Assembly (NCBI RefSeq): GCF_004167665.1
Contig: NZ_SEWE01000037.1
Location: forward strand, 1 to 41,364
Direction of reading: 5' to 3'
DNA: 41,364 bases
From: Hymenobacter persicinus
GTDB taxonomy: Bacteria; Bacteroidota; Bacteroidia; Cytophagales; Hymenobacteraceae
A model generated the notes under the pieces. That model had not been told where the DNA came from and did no database searches. It saw only the letters and a program-made list of their open reading frames with translations. The position numbers and the translations under genes were made by a program. Of the stretch, positions 24,841 through 36,200 are shown piece after piece; within the stretch, counting starts at the first letter, position 1; each line of letters begins with the position of its first letter.

Positions 24841-25917
24841 TTACGCAACAACGCCCGGATAAGCGACCTGCGGGGTCAATTTCGTCAGCCGCCGGTAGGT
24901 GACGATGGTCAGAAACTGGGTGCCGAACAGCAGCGTGGCCACGGTAAGGTGCACGGGCTGCACGGCGGCCGGGAAAGCCAAGTAGGCCAGCGTGATGCCC
25001 GCCAGTATCTCCAGACCAATAAAAAACAGCGTGGCGGTGGCCAACCGGTGCAGGCGCCGGGCCGGCAGCCGGTAGAGTCGGTAGGCCACGTACAGATTCA
25101 GCAGCAGCAGCAGGGCCGAAAAAGTGCGGTGAAACTTGAACGTGTTGCCCAACTGCTCCACCCAGTCGCCGCGGTGCAGGTAACTGTCGGCAAAGGCAAC
25201 GGCATCGACTTGCTCCCGCACTTGAGTGCCCAGCACAATCTGCGCAAAGGTCAGCACCGTGACCAGCCAGAGCCAGCCCGTGAGCCCCGCCCGCGCCAGA
25301 GGCTGCGAAGCCACGTAGTCGCGCTGGGAGCGGACGACGGCATACATCAGCATGGCTACGATGAGCAAAGCCAGCCCCATGTGAATCGTTACCATCACCG
25401 GCAGCAGGTTCGTGGACACGACCAGGGAGCCCAGGTAACCCTGTACGCCGGTCAACAGGAATGACCAGAAGGCCAGCCAGAACACCGGCCGGTCGCGCCC
25501 CCAGTACGGCAGCGCAAACACCACCGTCAGAAACACGAAGATGCCGATCAGGGCCCCCAGCAGCCGGTTCAGGTATTCAATCCAGGTTTTGGTGGCGTTG
25601 AAGTCCGTTTCGATGTACTGCGTGGGGTGGGCGAAAATCTCGCCGGCCACCTGCTCGAAGCCCAGCCGCTCGAGCGTTTTGGCCAGCTTCTGGTTTTTGG
25701 CCACCCGCTGGGCGGTGTATATTTCTTTGTAGTCGGCGGGCAGCTGGCTGACCTGGGTGGGTGGCACCCAGCTCCCGAAGCATTTGGGCCAATCGGGACA
25801 ACCCATGCCCGAGCCGGTGCTGCGCACCACCCCACCGACGAGAATCAGCAGGTACACGGCGACCACCGTGAGAATGCCCACGAACCGAAAGCGCCGTACA
25901 AAAGCAGGTGTTTGCAT
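24841..25917 (-). CDS. ctaA: Heme A synthase (COX15/CtaA family)
   Basis: 358 residues with eight membrane segments. GGVVRSTGSGMGCPDWPKC holds the first conserved cysteine pair, with the histidines in WIEYLNRLLGA-like and MVTIHMGLAL helices, TFKFHRTFSALLLL and VQPVHLTVATLLFG giving the four-helix-bundle ligands. The long loop with GWVPPT-type sequence (~45-110) is typical of Bacteroidota members. The enzyme oxidises heme O to heme A. It is the first gene of the accessory operon and follows the tandem hairpins that end ctaD. Confidence 0.93.
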   Translation of the reverse strand: MQTPAFVRRFRFVGILTVVAVYLLILVGGVVRSTGSGMGCPDWPKCFGSWVPPTQVSQLPADYKEIYTAQRVAKNQKLAKTLERLGFEQVAGEIFAHPTQYIETDFNATKTWIEYLNRLLGALIGIFVFLTVVFALPYWGRDRPVFWLAFWSFLLTGVQGYLGSLVVSTNLLPVMVTIHMGLALLIVAMLMYAVVRSQRDYVASQPLARAGLTGWLWLVTVLTFAQIVLGTQVREQVDAVAFADSYLHRGDWVEQLGNTFKFHRTFSALLLLLNLYVAYRLYRLPARRLHRLATATLFFIGLEILAGITLAYLAFPAAVQPVHLTVATLLFGTQFLTIVTYRRLTKLTPQVAYPGVVA

Positions 25918-25986
25918 GCGTACTTAAAGTAAAGCTGAGAAGGTAGAAGATAACAGTTCAGACCCGGGTTTGGCCGGAAAAGCAAA

Positions 25987-26013
25987 GGGGAAATCCAGCC
26001 GGTGGATTTCCCC
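25987..26013 (-). terminator. Second hairpin between ctaD and ctaA
   Basis: A perfect 11-bp stem (25987-25997 with 26003-26013, loop of five). Read leftward it is followed by only three T, so it may be a backup terminator, an attenuator for ctaA, or a 3'-end stabiliser. Confidence 0.6.
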
Positions 26014-26023
26014 TTCGGGCAAG

Positions 26024-26057
26024 AAAAACGGGCCGCCGTAGATACAGCGGCCCGTTT
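26024..26057 (-). terminator. Intrinsic terminator of the act-cta operon
   Basis: An 11-bp GC-rich stem (26026-26036 with 26047-26057, loop of ten) is followed on the minus strand by a T-rich stretch (TTTTTCTT). It begins 24 bases after the stop of subunit I and marks the end of the long operon. Confidence 0.85.
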
Positions 26058-26080
26058 CAAATGTCAGTGCCAAAAGGCGC

Positions 26081-27940
26081 TTATTCCATTTCGCGCTCGT
26101 AGGGCAGGTTCGACGACTGCGTCTGCGAGTACGGTACGTTCTGCGGGATGAAGTCCTGCTCGGCACCGGGCTTGCTGTAGTCGTACGGCCAACGGTAGAC
26201 GGCGGGAATAGCACCAGGCCAGTTGCCGTGGCCGGGAACCACTGGCGTCGTCCATTCCAGCGTCGTCGAGTTCCAGGGGTTTTCGGTAGCGCGACGGCCG
26301 CGGAAGATGCTGTAGAAGAAGTTGATGATGAAGACAAACTGGGCAAAGAAGGCCAGAATAGCTGCCACCGAGATGAACTTGTTCAGGTCAGCAAACTGGC
26401 TGAAGGTATCAAAGCCAGTCCAAGCGTAGTAACGACGGGGGAAGCCGGCGATACCCACGTAGTGCATCGGCAAGAATACCAGATACACGCCCAGGAAAGT
26501 CAGCCAGAAGTGGATGTAACCCAGCTTTTCGTCCATCATGCGGCCAAACATCTTCGGGAACCAGTGGTAAACCCCGGCAAACAGACCGAAGAATGCCGAC
26601 GAACCCATTACCAAGTGGAAGTGAGCTACCACGAAGTAGGTGTTGTGCATCTGAATGTCCAGAGCAGCGTTGCCGAGAATGATACCGGTCAGACCACCCG
26701 AGATGAACAGCGACACGAAGCCAATGGAGAACATCATGGCCGTTGTGAAGCGGATGTTACCGCGCCACAGCGTAGCCAGCCAGTTAAAGGTTTTTACGGC
26801 CGATGGAACAGCAATAATCAGCGTCAGGAACATGAACACCGAACCCAGGAAGGGGTTCATGCCGGTGATGAACATGTGGTGAGCCCATACCACGAAGGAG
26901 AGCAGCGAAATGCCCATCAGCGAGCCAATCATGGCGCGGTAGCCGAAGATTGGCTTACGCGAGTTGGTAGCCAGGATTTCCGACACCATACCCATGGCGG
27001 GCATAATAACGATATACACCTCGGGGTGACCCAGGAACCAGAACAAGTGCTGGAACAGGATAGGTGAACCACCCACGTTGGGCAGGGCCTGTCCGGCGAT
27101 GTAGATATCGGAGAGGAAGAACGAGGTGCCGAACGAACGGTCGAAGATCAGCAGCAGAGCGGCCGAGAACAGAACCGGGAACGAGAGCAGACCCAGGATA
27201 GCCGTCAGGAAGAAAGCCCAGATGGTCAGCGGCAGCTTCGACATCGACATGCCGCGGGTGCGCAGGTTGATGACGGTGGTGATGTAGTTAACGCCACCCA
27301 GCAGCTGCGACACGATGAACAGCGCCATCGACACCAGCCAGAGCGTCATACCCATACCCGAACCGGGAATAGCCTGGGGCAGGGCGCTCAGCGGTGGGTA
27401 GATTGTCCAGCCAGCGGAAGCCGGCCCGGTTTCCAGGAACAGCGAGGTGAACATGATAACGCTCGACAGGAAGAAGAACCAGTACGAGAGCATGTTCATG
27501 AAGCCCGAAGCCATGTCACGGGCACCCACCTGCAGCGGAATCAGGAAGTTGGAGAACGTACCCGACAGGCCGGCCGTCAACACGAAGAACACCATGATGG
27601 TGCCGTGCATCGTCACCAGGGCCAGATAGAACTCCGGATTCAGCTTGCCAGCTTCGATCCACTTACCCAGGAAAGGCGTGAGCCATTCCATCGTCGACTC
27701 GGGCCAACCGAGCTGCAGACGGAACAGGCTCGAAAGCGTGCCGCCCAGGATAGCCCAGAAGATACCCGTAATCAGGAACTGCTTGGCAATTACTTTGTGG
27801 TCCTGGCTAAACACATACTTGAACAGCCAGTGCTGGTCATGATGGTCGTGCTCGTCGTGGTGCTCGTCGTGCCCGGTGTGCGGCACGGCCGCGCCGATAC
27901 CGCCTTGCACCTGCGAGTTGGTAGGAATGTTAGCAGCCAT
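26081..27940 (-). CDS. ctaD: Cytochrome c oxidase subunit I
   Basis: 619 residues with about twelve to thirteen membrane segments. The heme-copper core is complete: TMHGTIMVFF carries a heme a ligand, GHPEVY at 304-309 carries the CuB histidine, Glu307 and the cross-linked tyrosine of A1-type oxidases, VWAHHMF gives the two other CuB histidines, and VVAHFHLVMG the ligands of the two hemes. It reduces oxygen to water and pumps protons. A histidine/aspartate-rich stretch near residues 20-35 (GHDEHHDEHDHHDQH) is a likely metal-binding tail on the cytoplasmic side. It is 24 bases downstream of ctaC. Confidence 0.97.
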   Translation of the reverse strand: MAANIPTNSQVQGGIGAAVPHTGHDEHHDEHDHHDQHWLFKYVFSQDHKVIAKQFLITGIFWAILGGTLSSLFRLQLGWPESTMEWLTPFLGKWIEAGKLNPEFYLALVTMHGTIMVFFVLTAGLSGTFSNFLIPLQVGARDMASGFMNMLSYWFFFLSSVIMFTSLFLETGPASAGWTIYPPLSALPQAIPGSGMGMTLWLVSMALFIVSQLLGGVNYITTVINLRTRGMSMSKLPLTIWAFFLTAILGLLSFPVLFSAALLLIFDRSFGTSFFLSDIYIAGQALPNVGGSPILFQHLFWFLGHPEVYIVIMPAMGMVSEILATNSRKPIFGYRAMIGSLMGISLLSFVVWAHHMFITGMNPFLGSVFMFLTLIIAVPSAVKTFNWLATLWRGNIRFTTAMMFSIGFVSLFISGGLTGIILGNAALDIQMHNTYFVVAHFHLVMGSSAFFGLFAGVYHWFPKMFGRMMDEKLGYIHFWLTFLGVYLVFLPMHYVGIAGFPRRYYAWTGFDTFSQFADLNKFISVAAILAFFAQFVFIINFFYSIFRGRRATENPWNSTTLEWTTPVVPGHGNWPGAIPAVYRWPYDYSKPGAEQDFIPQNVPYSQTQSSNLPYEREME

Positions 27941-27964
27941 AGAGAAGCGTGCGTTTAGTTGAAT

Positions 27965-29032
27965 TTAGAGGGCAGGATTGAGTTGAGCACCAACGGCAGC
28001 CGTGGCGGCCGGAACTACTTCTTTTTCAACCACGTCACCCGACTTCTGTTTGAGTTTAGCCAATACATCGGGGTTCTGCTCCGAGAAAGACTTCTGAGCG
28101 GCAACCCAGGCCACGTAATCGTCGGGCTCGTCGACTACGATGTTCAGCTTCATGGCGAAGTGGCCACGGCCGCAGATCTGGTTGCAGGCCAGTTCGTAGT
28201 TGAATTTAGGGTTGCCCAGTTTGGCGCGCATCTCGTCGGTAGTAACGGTGGGCGTGAACCAGAACTTGGTTGGCATCCCGGGCACGGCGTACATCTGCAC
28301 GCGGAAGTGCGGCATGTACACGGCGTGCAGCACATCGCGGGAGCGAATCTTCAGCAGCACGGGGTGGCCCTTGGGCACGTGAATCTCCCCGGCAACGAAG
28401 TCATCGAGGCCGCTCTTGTCGTTGAGGTCGAAACCAAACTCGTTGGTGGCATCGATGAGGCGGTAGTTAACCACGCCTAGTTTCAGGTCGCGGCCGGGGT
28501 AGCGCACGAGCCAGTTGAACTGCTTGCCCATCACTTCCAGCACAACCGAATCTTTGGGGGCCGGACCGGTGATTTTAGTCCACTCCTTCCAACCGGCGAA
28601 CACCAGACCGGCCATCACAATGGCGGGAATGATTGTCCAGATGATTTCAATCTTGTTGTTGTGCGAGAAGAAGAAAGCCCGACGGCCTTCCTGGTGCTGA
28701 TACTTATAGGAGTAGAAGAACAGCAACACCTGGGTCAGCACGAACACGATGCCAATGATGATCATCGTAATCCAGAACAGGCGCTCCATCTCGTGGCCGT
28801 GCACGGAAGCAATGGGCGGGTTCATCTTGCCGAAGTTGTCGGCGAAGGAATAGGCGAACCAGGCGCCACCCAACACGAGGAACACCAGCATCAGAATGGC
28901 ATTCACGCGGTTGCTGGTGCCAATCTCACGGGTGGAGCTGCCCGAGAAAATAGAGGTCAGAATCTGGATGCGGAACAGCAGGCCAAACACGACCAGCAGC
29001 AACAGCAGCAGAAAGATACCGAGAGCAATCAT
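27965..29032 (-). CDS. ctaC: Cytochrome c oxidase subunit II (CuA)
   Basis: 355 residues. Four hydrophobic segments (about 2-20, 45-62, 86-106 and 129-147): the last two are the normal subunit II pair and the first two are extra. The CuA ligands are all present: His236, Cys283, Cys287, His291 and Met294 (CNQICGRGHFAM). There is no fused cytochrome c domain, so electrons must come from a separate carrier or directly from ACIII, whose genes lie just upstream; in related bacteria the two form a supercomplex. It lies 75 bases after actF, with a hairpin in the gap. Confidence 0.95.
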   Translation of the reverse strand: MIALGIFLLLLLLVVFGLLFRIQILTSIFSGSSTREIGTSNRVNAILMLVFLVLGGAWFAYSFADNFGKMNPPIASVHGHEMERLFWITMIIIGIVFVLTQVLLFFYSYKYQHQEGRRAFFFSHNNKIEIIWTIIPAIVMAGLVFAGWKEWTKITGPAPKDSVVLEVMGKQFNWLVRYPGRDLKLGVVNYRLIDATNEFGFDLNDKSGLDDFVAGEIHVPKGHPVLLKIRSRDVLHAVYMPHFRVQMYAVPGMPTKFWFTPTVTTDEMRAKLGNPKFNYELACNQICGRGHFAMKLNIVVDEPDDYVAWVAAQKSFSEQNPDVLAKLKQKSGDVVEKEVVPAATAAVGAQLNPAL

Positions 29033-29064
29033 CAGAGGAGGAAAGAGGTGAGAGTCGAGAGGTT

Positions 29065-29089
29065 AGAAGTGAGACTACTTCTCACTTCT
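29065..29089. repeat. Hairpin between actF and ctaC
   Basis: AGAAGTGAG (29065-29073) and CTCACTTCT (29081-29089) form a perfect 9-bp stem with a seven-base loop and no T-run. Its position between two complexes suggests an mRNA processing or stability element. Confidence 0.55.
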
Positions 29090-29107
29090 CAATACTCAGG
29101 TCTAATA

Positions 29108-30418
29108 TTAAGTGGTGTGATGCACGCTCTCATCCAGGAACGGATGGTGAACGGGAACCAGGGAAGCCTGCGACAAACGCTTGGTGAACAGAATCAGGAA
29201 GCTGCCCAGGAAGATCAGCGCAACCCCAATCTCAATGATAAACCCATTATCACCCTTCATAGTTGCCGGCATGAACATCAAATAAAAGTCCGACCAGTGG
29301 CCAATCAGAATGGCGATGCTCACGATTTTGAGCATGATCATCTGCCGCTTGGCATCCCGCGTCATCATCAGCAGGAAGGGGAACACGAAGTTGATAACCA
29401 GGTTGAAGAAGAAGATCCAGGTATAGGCGCCGTTGAAGCCGCCCAGGCGCTGGTTGAAGTACACGGCTTCCTCGGGGAGGTTGGCGTACCAGATCAGCAT
29501 GAACTGGGAGAACCATACGTAGGTCCAGAAGATGCTGAAGCCGAACATGAACTTGCCCAGATCGTGCAGGTGGTTCGAGTTCACGAAGCGCAGGTAGCCG
29601 GCTTGCTTGAGGTAGATGGCCGTGAGCGTGGTAACGGCAATGCCCGATACCCACCACGAGGCGAATACGTACCAGCCGAACATGGTCGAGAACCAGTGCA
29701 CGTCAACCGACATCACCCAGTCCCAGGCCGACATCGACGAGGTCACGGCGTAGAGCACCAGGAACAGCGCCGCTACGTTGATGCTCTTGTGGAAGTATTC
29801 GGTACCGCCGTTCAGGTCTTCGGCCAGCGAGATTTTGCGCAGCCGCTCGGAGAAGAACCACCAGATGCCCAGGTACACTACCATGCGGATCAGGTAGAAG
29901 GGCAGGTTCAGAAAGCCGCTCTTACCGGCAATGATGGCGTCGTAGTTGGCCGACTTAGGGTCCATGATGCCTTCGTGGGTCCAGTGGAACAGGTCGTGGC
30001 GACCTACGAAGAACACGATGAGCATGATGATGGCGCCGGGCAGAATCCAGGCGCTCATGGCTTCGTTGATTCGCTTAATTAGCACCGACCAGCCGGCGTA
30101 GGCGACGTACTGCAGGGCAACGAAGAACGTACCGATGGTCGATACGCCGACGAAGAAAATGTTGCTGTGCCAGAGGCTGACCAGAACTCTCTTCAGCCAG
30201 ATAGGGCTGCCTTCGTGTTCGGCGCCGTGGGCCGCCGCGGCACCGTGGGCTGCGCCGGCAGCCTCGTGGTGGCCGCCCCAGCCCAGAACGGAGGCGAGGA
30301 TACCGATGGCCAGCAGGATTACGCCAGCCACGATGATCATGAAAAACTTGCGGTTAGTGCCCGGCGAAACCTCGAGGTATTCAGCCGTGGCGCTTTCGTG
30401 ATGCGTCAGAGTTGCCAT
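29108..30418 (-). CDS. actF: Alternative complex III subunit ActF
   Basis: 436 residues with about ten membrane segments. It is the shorter relative of ActC within ACIII; MSAWDWVMSVDVHWFSTMFGWYVFA, broken here by aromatic runs, is a strongly conserved ActF region, as are LHDLGKFMFGFSIFWTYVWF and NLPEE. The N-terminal loop (~45-75) is rich in Ala, Gly and His. ActF is a membrane subunit that may take part in quinol binding or proton transfer. It starts four bases after the actE stop. Confidence 0.93.
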   Translation of the reverse strand: MATLTHHESATAEYLEVSPGTNRKFFMIIVAGVILLAIGILASVLGWGGHHEAAGAAHGAAAAHGAEHEGSPIWLKRVLVSLWHSNIFFVGVSTIGTFFVALQYVAYAGWSVLIKRINEAMSAWILPGAIIMLIVFFVGRHDLFHWTHEGIMDPKSANYDAIIAGKSGFLNLPFYLIRMVVYLGIWWFFSERLRKISLAEDLNGGTEYFHKSINVAALFLVLYAVTSSMSAWDWVMSVDVHWFSTMFGWYVFASWWVSGIAVTTLTAIYLKQAGYLRFVNSNHLHDLGKFMFGFSIFWTYVWFSQFMLIWYANLPEEAVYFNQRLGGFNGAYTWIFFFNLVINFVFPFLLMMTRDAKRQMIMLKIVSIAILIGHWSDFYLMFMPATMKGDNGFIIEIGVALIFLGSFLILFTKRLSQASLVPVHHPFLDESVHHTT

Positions 30419-30422
30419 ATCG

Positions 30423-31166
30423 TTAGTTCGCTGAGCCGTTACGTCCTTTATCCCCTTGGCCCGGATTTTCCGAACCTTTCTCCGCGCCAGCCTGACCGGT
30501 TGGCTTCTGCGTCATTGGATCCTTGGCCTGGGTGGAGTCGCCGCTCATGCTGGCGTTGCCGCCGTAAGCTTTCAGGTAGTCAGCCATTCCATCAGCACCT
30601 TTGCCGAGTTGCAGAACCTTCACGTACATGGCAATCTTCCAGCGCTCCTCGGGGTTCACCTGCGAGCCGTGCGGCATCATGCGGTTGCGCCCCCACTGAA
30701 TCACGTGGTAGATGTGGCCTTCGTTCATGGTCTTGTAGGCACCCGTCGAGTAGTTGGGTACGCCCTTGAACTTCACGCCCACCAGACCCTGACCGTCGCC
30801 GGCTTCGCCGTGGCAGTGCAGGCAGTTACGGGTGTAGAGCGTCTTGCCCTCCTCCAGATTCGCCTTGGAGTGGGCCAGCGGGTTGCGCAGCTTACGCTCA
30901 GCCGTGGTTACGCTGTCCTTGGGAATGTGGGAGTAGTAATCTTCCTTGCCCCGGGCTACGGTGCCGACTACGGGAGTCCGCTCGTTGGTGCCCATCGGGT
31001 TGATGGTATTCGTGCTTACCTGGCGCAGGGGGTCGTACGGGATGGACTCGTACATCTGCGGCGCGTACTCGATGCCGGGGTTATCGGCCTGGTTACAGCT
31101 GGTGGCGACCACCGAGCCGAACAGGATAGCCGACGCTTGCAGACCTAGTTTCAGCGAGTGCGTCAT
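30423..31166 (-). CDS. actE: Alternative complex III subunit ActE, monoheme cytochrome c lipoprotein
   Basis: 247 residues. A lipoprotein-type signal ends at Cys24 (VATSC). One heme motif, CLHCH at 115-119, and a likely axial Met164 (RNRMMPHG) define a class I cytochrome c. The tail (~205-247) is Ser/Gly/Gln-rich and disordered. In ACIII this subunit passes electrons out to the oxidase. Its ATG overlaps the actD stop by one base. Confidence 0.93.
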   Translation of the reverse strand: MTHSLKLGLQASAILFGSVVATSCNQADNPGIEYAPQMYESIPYDPLRQVSTNTINPMGTNERTPVVGTVARGKEDYYSHIPKDSVTTAERKLRNPLAHSKANLEEGKTLYTRNCLHCHGEAGDGQGLVGVKFKGVPNYSTGAYKTMNEGHIYHVIQWGRNRMMPHGSQVNPEERWKIAMYVKVLQLGKGADGMADYLKAYGGNASMSGDSTQAKDPMTQKPTGQAGAEKGSENPGQGDKGRNGSAN

Positions 31167-31682
31167 TAGTTCTTAGTCATTTCTTTTTCGTTCACCTCCG
31201 ATGCGCCGTTCTCGCGCAGCAGTTTGGCCAACCCATTCAGGTCCGAATTCTCGTTCAGCTCAATGGCTACCACAAACTTGTCGTCCGTCGAGCGCACATC
31301 CAGAACCGGGGTTTTCCAGCGTGGATACAGCTTGCTGATGGTGTAGAAGGTAATCACCATGCCGTGGCAGCAAAAGAATACCGTCAGCTCAAAGGAAACC
31401 GGAATAAAGGCGGGCAGCGCAATGTGGGGCTTGCCACCGATAATCATCGGCCAGTCAAAACCCAGCGTGTAGATCTGCAGCCACAGGGCGAAGGCCAAAC
31501 CCGTCATACCGTAGAAGAACGCGGCAATCGGGAGGCGCGACCGTTCGATGCCCATGGCATCGTCCATGCCGTGAATCGGAAAGGGCGTGAATACTTCGTA
31601 GATTTTAACACCCGCCCCGCGGATGTTTTCTACCGCGTGCAGCAGCACATCTTCGTCTTCAAAGATGCCGAGGGCGAAGCGC

Positions 31683-31690
<8 letters not shown>
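31166..31690 (-). CDS. actD: Alternative complex III subunit ActD (DUF3341)
   Basis: 174 residues. The soluble N-terminal domain begins KRFALGIFEDEDVLLHAV, typical of DUF3341. Two membrane segments follow (~53-78 and ~97-120) with GGKPHIALPAFIPVSFELTV between them, then a soluble tail ending in glutamate- and lysine-rich residues. It is a structural subunit without cofactors. It overlaps actC by eight bases and actE by one. Confidence 0.93.
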
Positions 31691-33143
<1,453 letters not shown>

Positions 33144-33169
33144 ATATTTTGAACTTAAAAGGAGTGGGT

Positions 33170-33207
33170 GGGAAGGCTGGGTTGCGGTGGGCAGCTCAGC
33201 CCTCCCC
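33170..33207. repeat. Imperfect hairpin between actB and actC
   Basis: GGGAAGGCTG (33170-33179 approx.) and CAGCCCTCCC (33198-33207 approx.) pair over ten bases with one mismatch. There is no T-run; like the other spacers of this operon it could influence mRNA decay. Confidence 0.4.
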
Positions 33208-33220
33208 TATTGCTCAGTTA

Positions 33221-36200
33221 CTAGGCGTTTTCTTCGGCAAAGAAGTTGGACTTCTCTACGTTGCGGATCTTCGTCAGGTAGGTGATGTTGGGCTGCACGT
33301 TGATGGAATCCAGCACGTGGAAAGCCCGCTCCCCGTCCTCACGACGCAGCAGCTTCGAGATGCGCGTCTCGGGGTCGCGCATGTCGCCGAACACGATGGC
33401 CTCGGTGGGGCAGGACTGCGCGCAGGCCGTTACCACTTCCCCATCTTTCGGACGACGCTTCTCCTTCTTAGCCTCCAGCTTACCAAGCTGGATGCGCTGC
33501 ACGCAGAAGCTGCATTTCTCCATCACGCCGCGGGCCCGTACCGTTACGTCGGGGTTCAGTACCATGCGGCCCAGGTCGGTGAACATGTGGCCGTTCACGT
33601 TCTCAAACTTCTCGTTCGAGGTGTACGAGAACCAGTTGAAGCGACGAACCTTGTAGGGGCAGTTGTTGGCGCAGTAACGGGTACCTACGCAACGGTTGTA
33701 GGTCATCTGGTTCAGCCCTTCCGAGCTGTGGGTGGTAGCCAGTACGGGGCACACCGTTTCGCAGGGAGCGTGGTTGCAGTGCTGGCACAGCATCGGCTGG
33801 AAGATAACCGACGGGTTGTCGGAGGGGTCTTCCATCGAGGCGTAGGTGGCCAGCTTGCCTTCCTTCTCGAACTCGTCCTTATGATGGTCGGAGCTGTAGT
33901 AGCGGTCGATGCGCATCCAGTGCATCTCGCGGCGGTTGATAACCTCCTGCTTGCCTACTACGGCAATATTGTTTTCCACTTGGCACCCAATTACGCACGA
34001 GCCGCAGCCAATGCACGAGTTGAGGTCGATGGCCATGCCCCAGTGGTGGTTCTTGTACTCGTAGTCATCCCAGAGCGACACCTTGTTCGGAGCTTCCAGG
34101 CCCTCGGGCGTGGCAATCTTCTCGTACTCGGTTACTTCCTTGGGGTTCTTAATGTACTGGGCCAGCGTCGACTCCTGTACCACCGGCCGGCGGTCCATGA
34201 TGGTGTGGTGGGTCTGGGTCTGGGCAATCGGCGACTCCGCGCCGGTTTTTTCCAGGGTCACCGTGTTGGAGTACACGATGTTGTTGCCGTTCATCGAAGC
34301 CAGTGGGTAAGCGTTGGCACCCACTTTGTCGCCTACTTTGCCCGCCATCTCGCGGCCGTAGCCGATGGCGATGCTAACGGTCCCGTTGGCCTGGCCGGGC
34401 TGAATCAGCACGGGCAGCTCAATCGACTTGCCGTTGGCCGTTACTTTCAGCACGTCGCCCTGCTCCCACTTCTGAGCTACTGCCATTTCGCGCGGCACGG
34501 CGACGTAGTTGCCCCAGGTAGCTTTCGAAACTGGGTCGGGCAGTTCTTGCAGCCAAGGGTTGTTGCCCTCAACGGTACCGGTACCGACGCCTACTTTCTC
34601 GTACAGGGCCAGCTCCACGCCGGAGCCTTTCGGGGCGGCCGACAGAGCCGACACGGCCTGCTGGGCGCTCATGGATGCGGCCATTGGCGCCGGAGCAGCC
34701 GACAGCGTGCCCATGGCAACGCCGTCGTGCACGGCCTTATCCCAGGCTTTGGCATCACCGCCAGTGATACCGCGCCAGGAGGCTTTCAGGTAGTTGTAGT
34801 ACGTCTGCGGATTGCCAGCCCAAGTGAGCAGGCTGTCCTGGGCCTGACGCGTGGCGTAGAGCGGCGAAATCACGGGCTGAGCCAAGCTCAGGTAACCGCG
34901 CTTCGGCTCGTAGTCATTCCACGATTCGAGGTAGTTGTGGTCGGGGCAGGCGTAGTAGCACAGCGAGCCAGTTTCGTCCAGACGGTCGTTGAACGAAATG
35001 CTCAGCGGCACTTTGGCGATGCCCGTCTTCACCTTGTCGGCCAGTGGGTGGTCGTAGGCGGGGTTGGCGTTGTAGAAGATAACGGCACCAACAGCGCCGC
35101 TGTTCATGTCGTTTACCAGCTGCACCATCTGGGCGTCGTTGCCCTGACGGATCATCGAGGGGTTGGCCAGATCAACGGCAGCGCTACCCAGCGCCTGGTT
35201 GATGGCCGCTACCAGCGTCTGCACGGCCGGGTCGTTCGAACCCGAAACCACGAGGCCAGCGCTACCGGCAGCTTTCAGCTCGGCGGCGGCCTTTTTCAGG
35301 CGGGCGTTGGAAGTAGCGCCACCGCCTACGATTTCGCCGTACAGCTCGCGGGCAACAGTGCCCATTTCCGAAGGCTTCACCGGCACGCGCACGTCGGCGT
35401 TGGAGCCGGTCAGCGACAGCGCCGTTTCGAACTGGAAGTGACGCGACATGGTCTTCTTCTCGTTCGACACCTTGCGGTTGGTGATGTACTGCTTGGCAAA
35501 CTCCACCGGCGAGAGCCAGGTACCGAGGAAGTCGGCGCCCAAGCTCACAATGACGTTGGCTTTGCTGAAGTCGTAAGCCGGCAGCACGCCGCCGTTGGCT
35601 TGCAGCAGGGCCGAGCTCGAGTTCACGTCGTACTGCACGTGCTGCGTGTTGGGATAACGCGCGGCAAACTCGGCAATGACTTTCTTGGTGGTCGGGCTGA
35701 TGATGGTGTTCGACACGATAGCCACGCGGCGGCCACCGAGACCGGCGAGCTTCGTGCGGATTTCCTGGTCGACCTTATCCGTCGCGGCTTTCTGGCCTTT
35801 GATGGCGAAGTGCTGCAGACGGTTGCCGTCGTAAAGGTTGAGCACCGACGCCTGAGCGCGGGCCGAGAGGCCACCACGCGTGATGGGCGACTCGGGGTTG
35901 CCTTCCAGCTTGATGGGCCGACCCTCGCGGGTTTTCACCAGTACGCTGTTGTAGTCCGTCCCGTTGAAGTAGGTGGACGCGTAGAAGTTGGCGATGCCCG
36001 GATCAACCTCCTCGGGCTTGTTCAGGTAAGGAATGGCCTTACGGACGGGCGCTTCGCAGCTTGCCAGGGTGGCAGCGGCAATGCCGAAGCCCATGAGTTT
36101 GAGGAAGTCGCGGCGGGGAGCTACCGTAGCGTCCGAAGTGCCATAGGCTTCCTTCATCGGCAGGAACTCGCCAAACTCGCTGAACGCGGTTTTTACGAAC

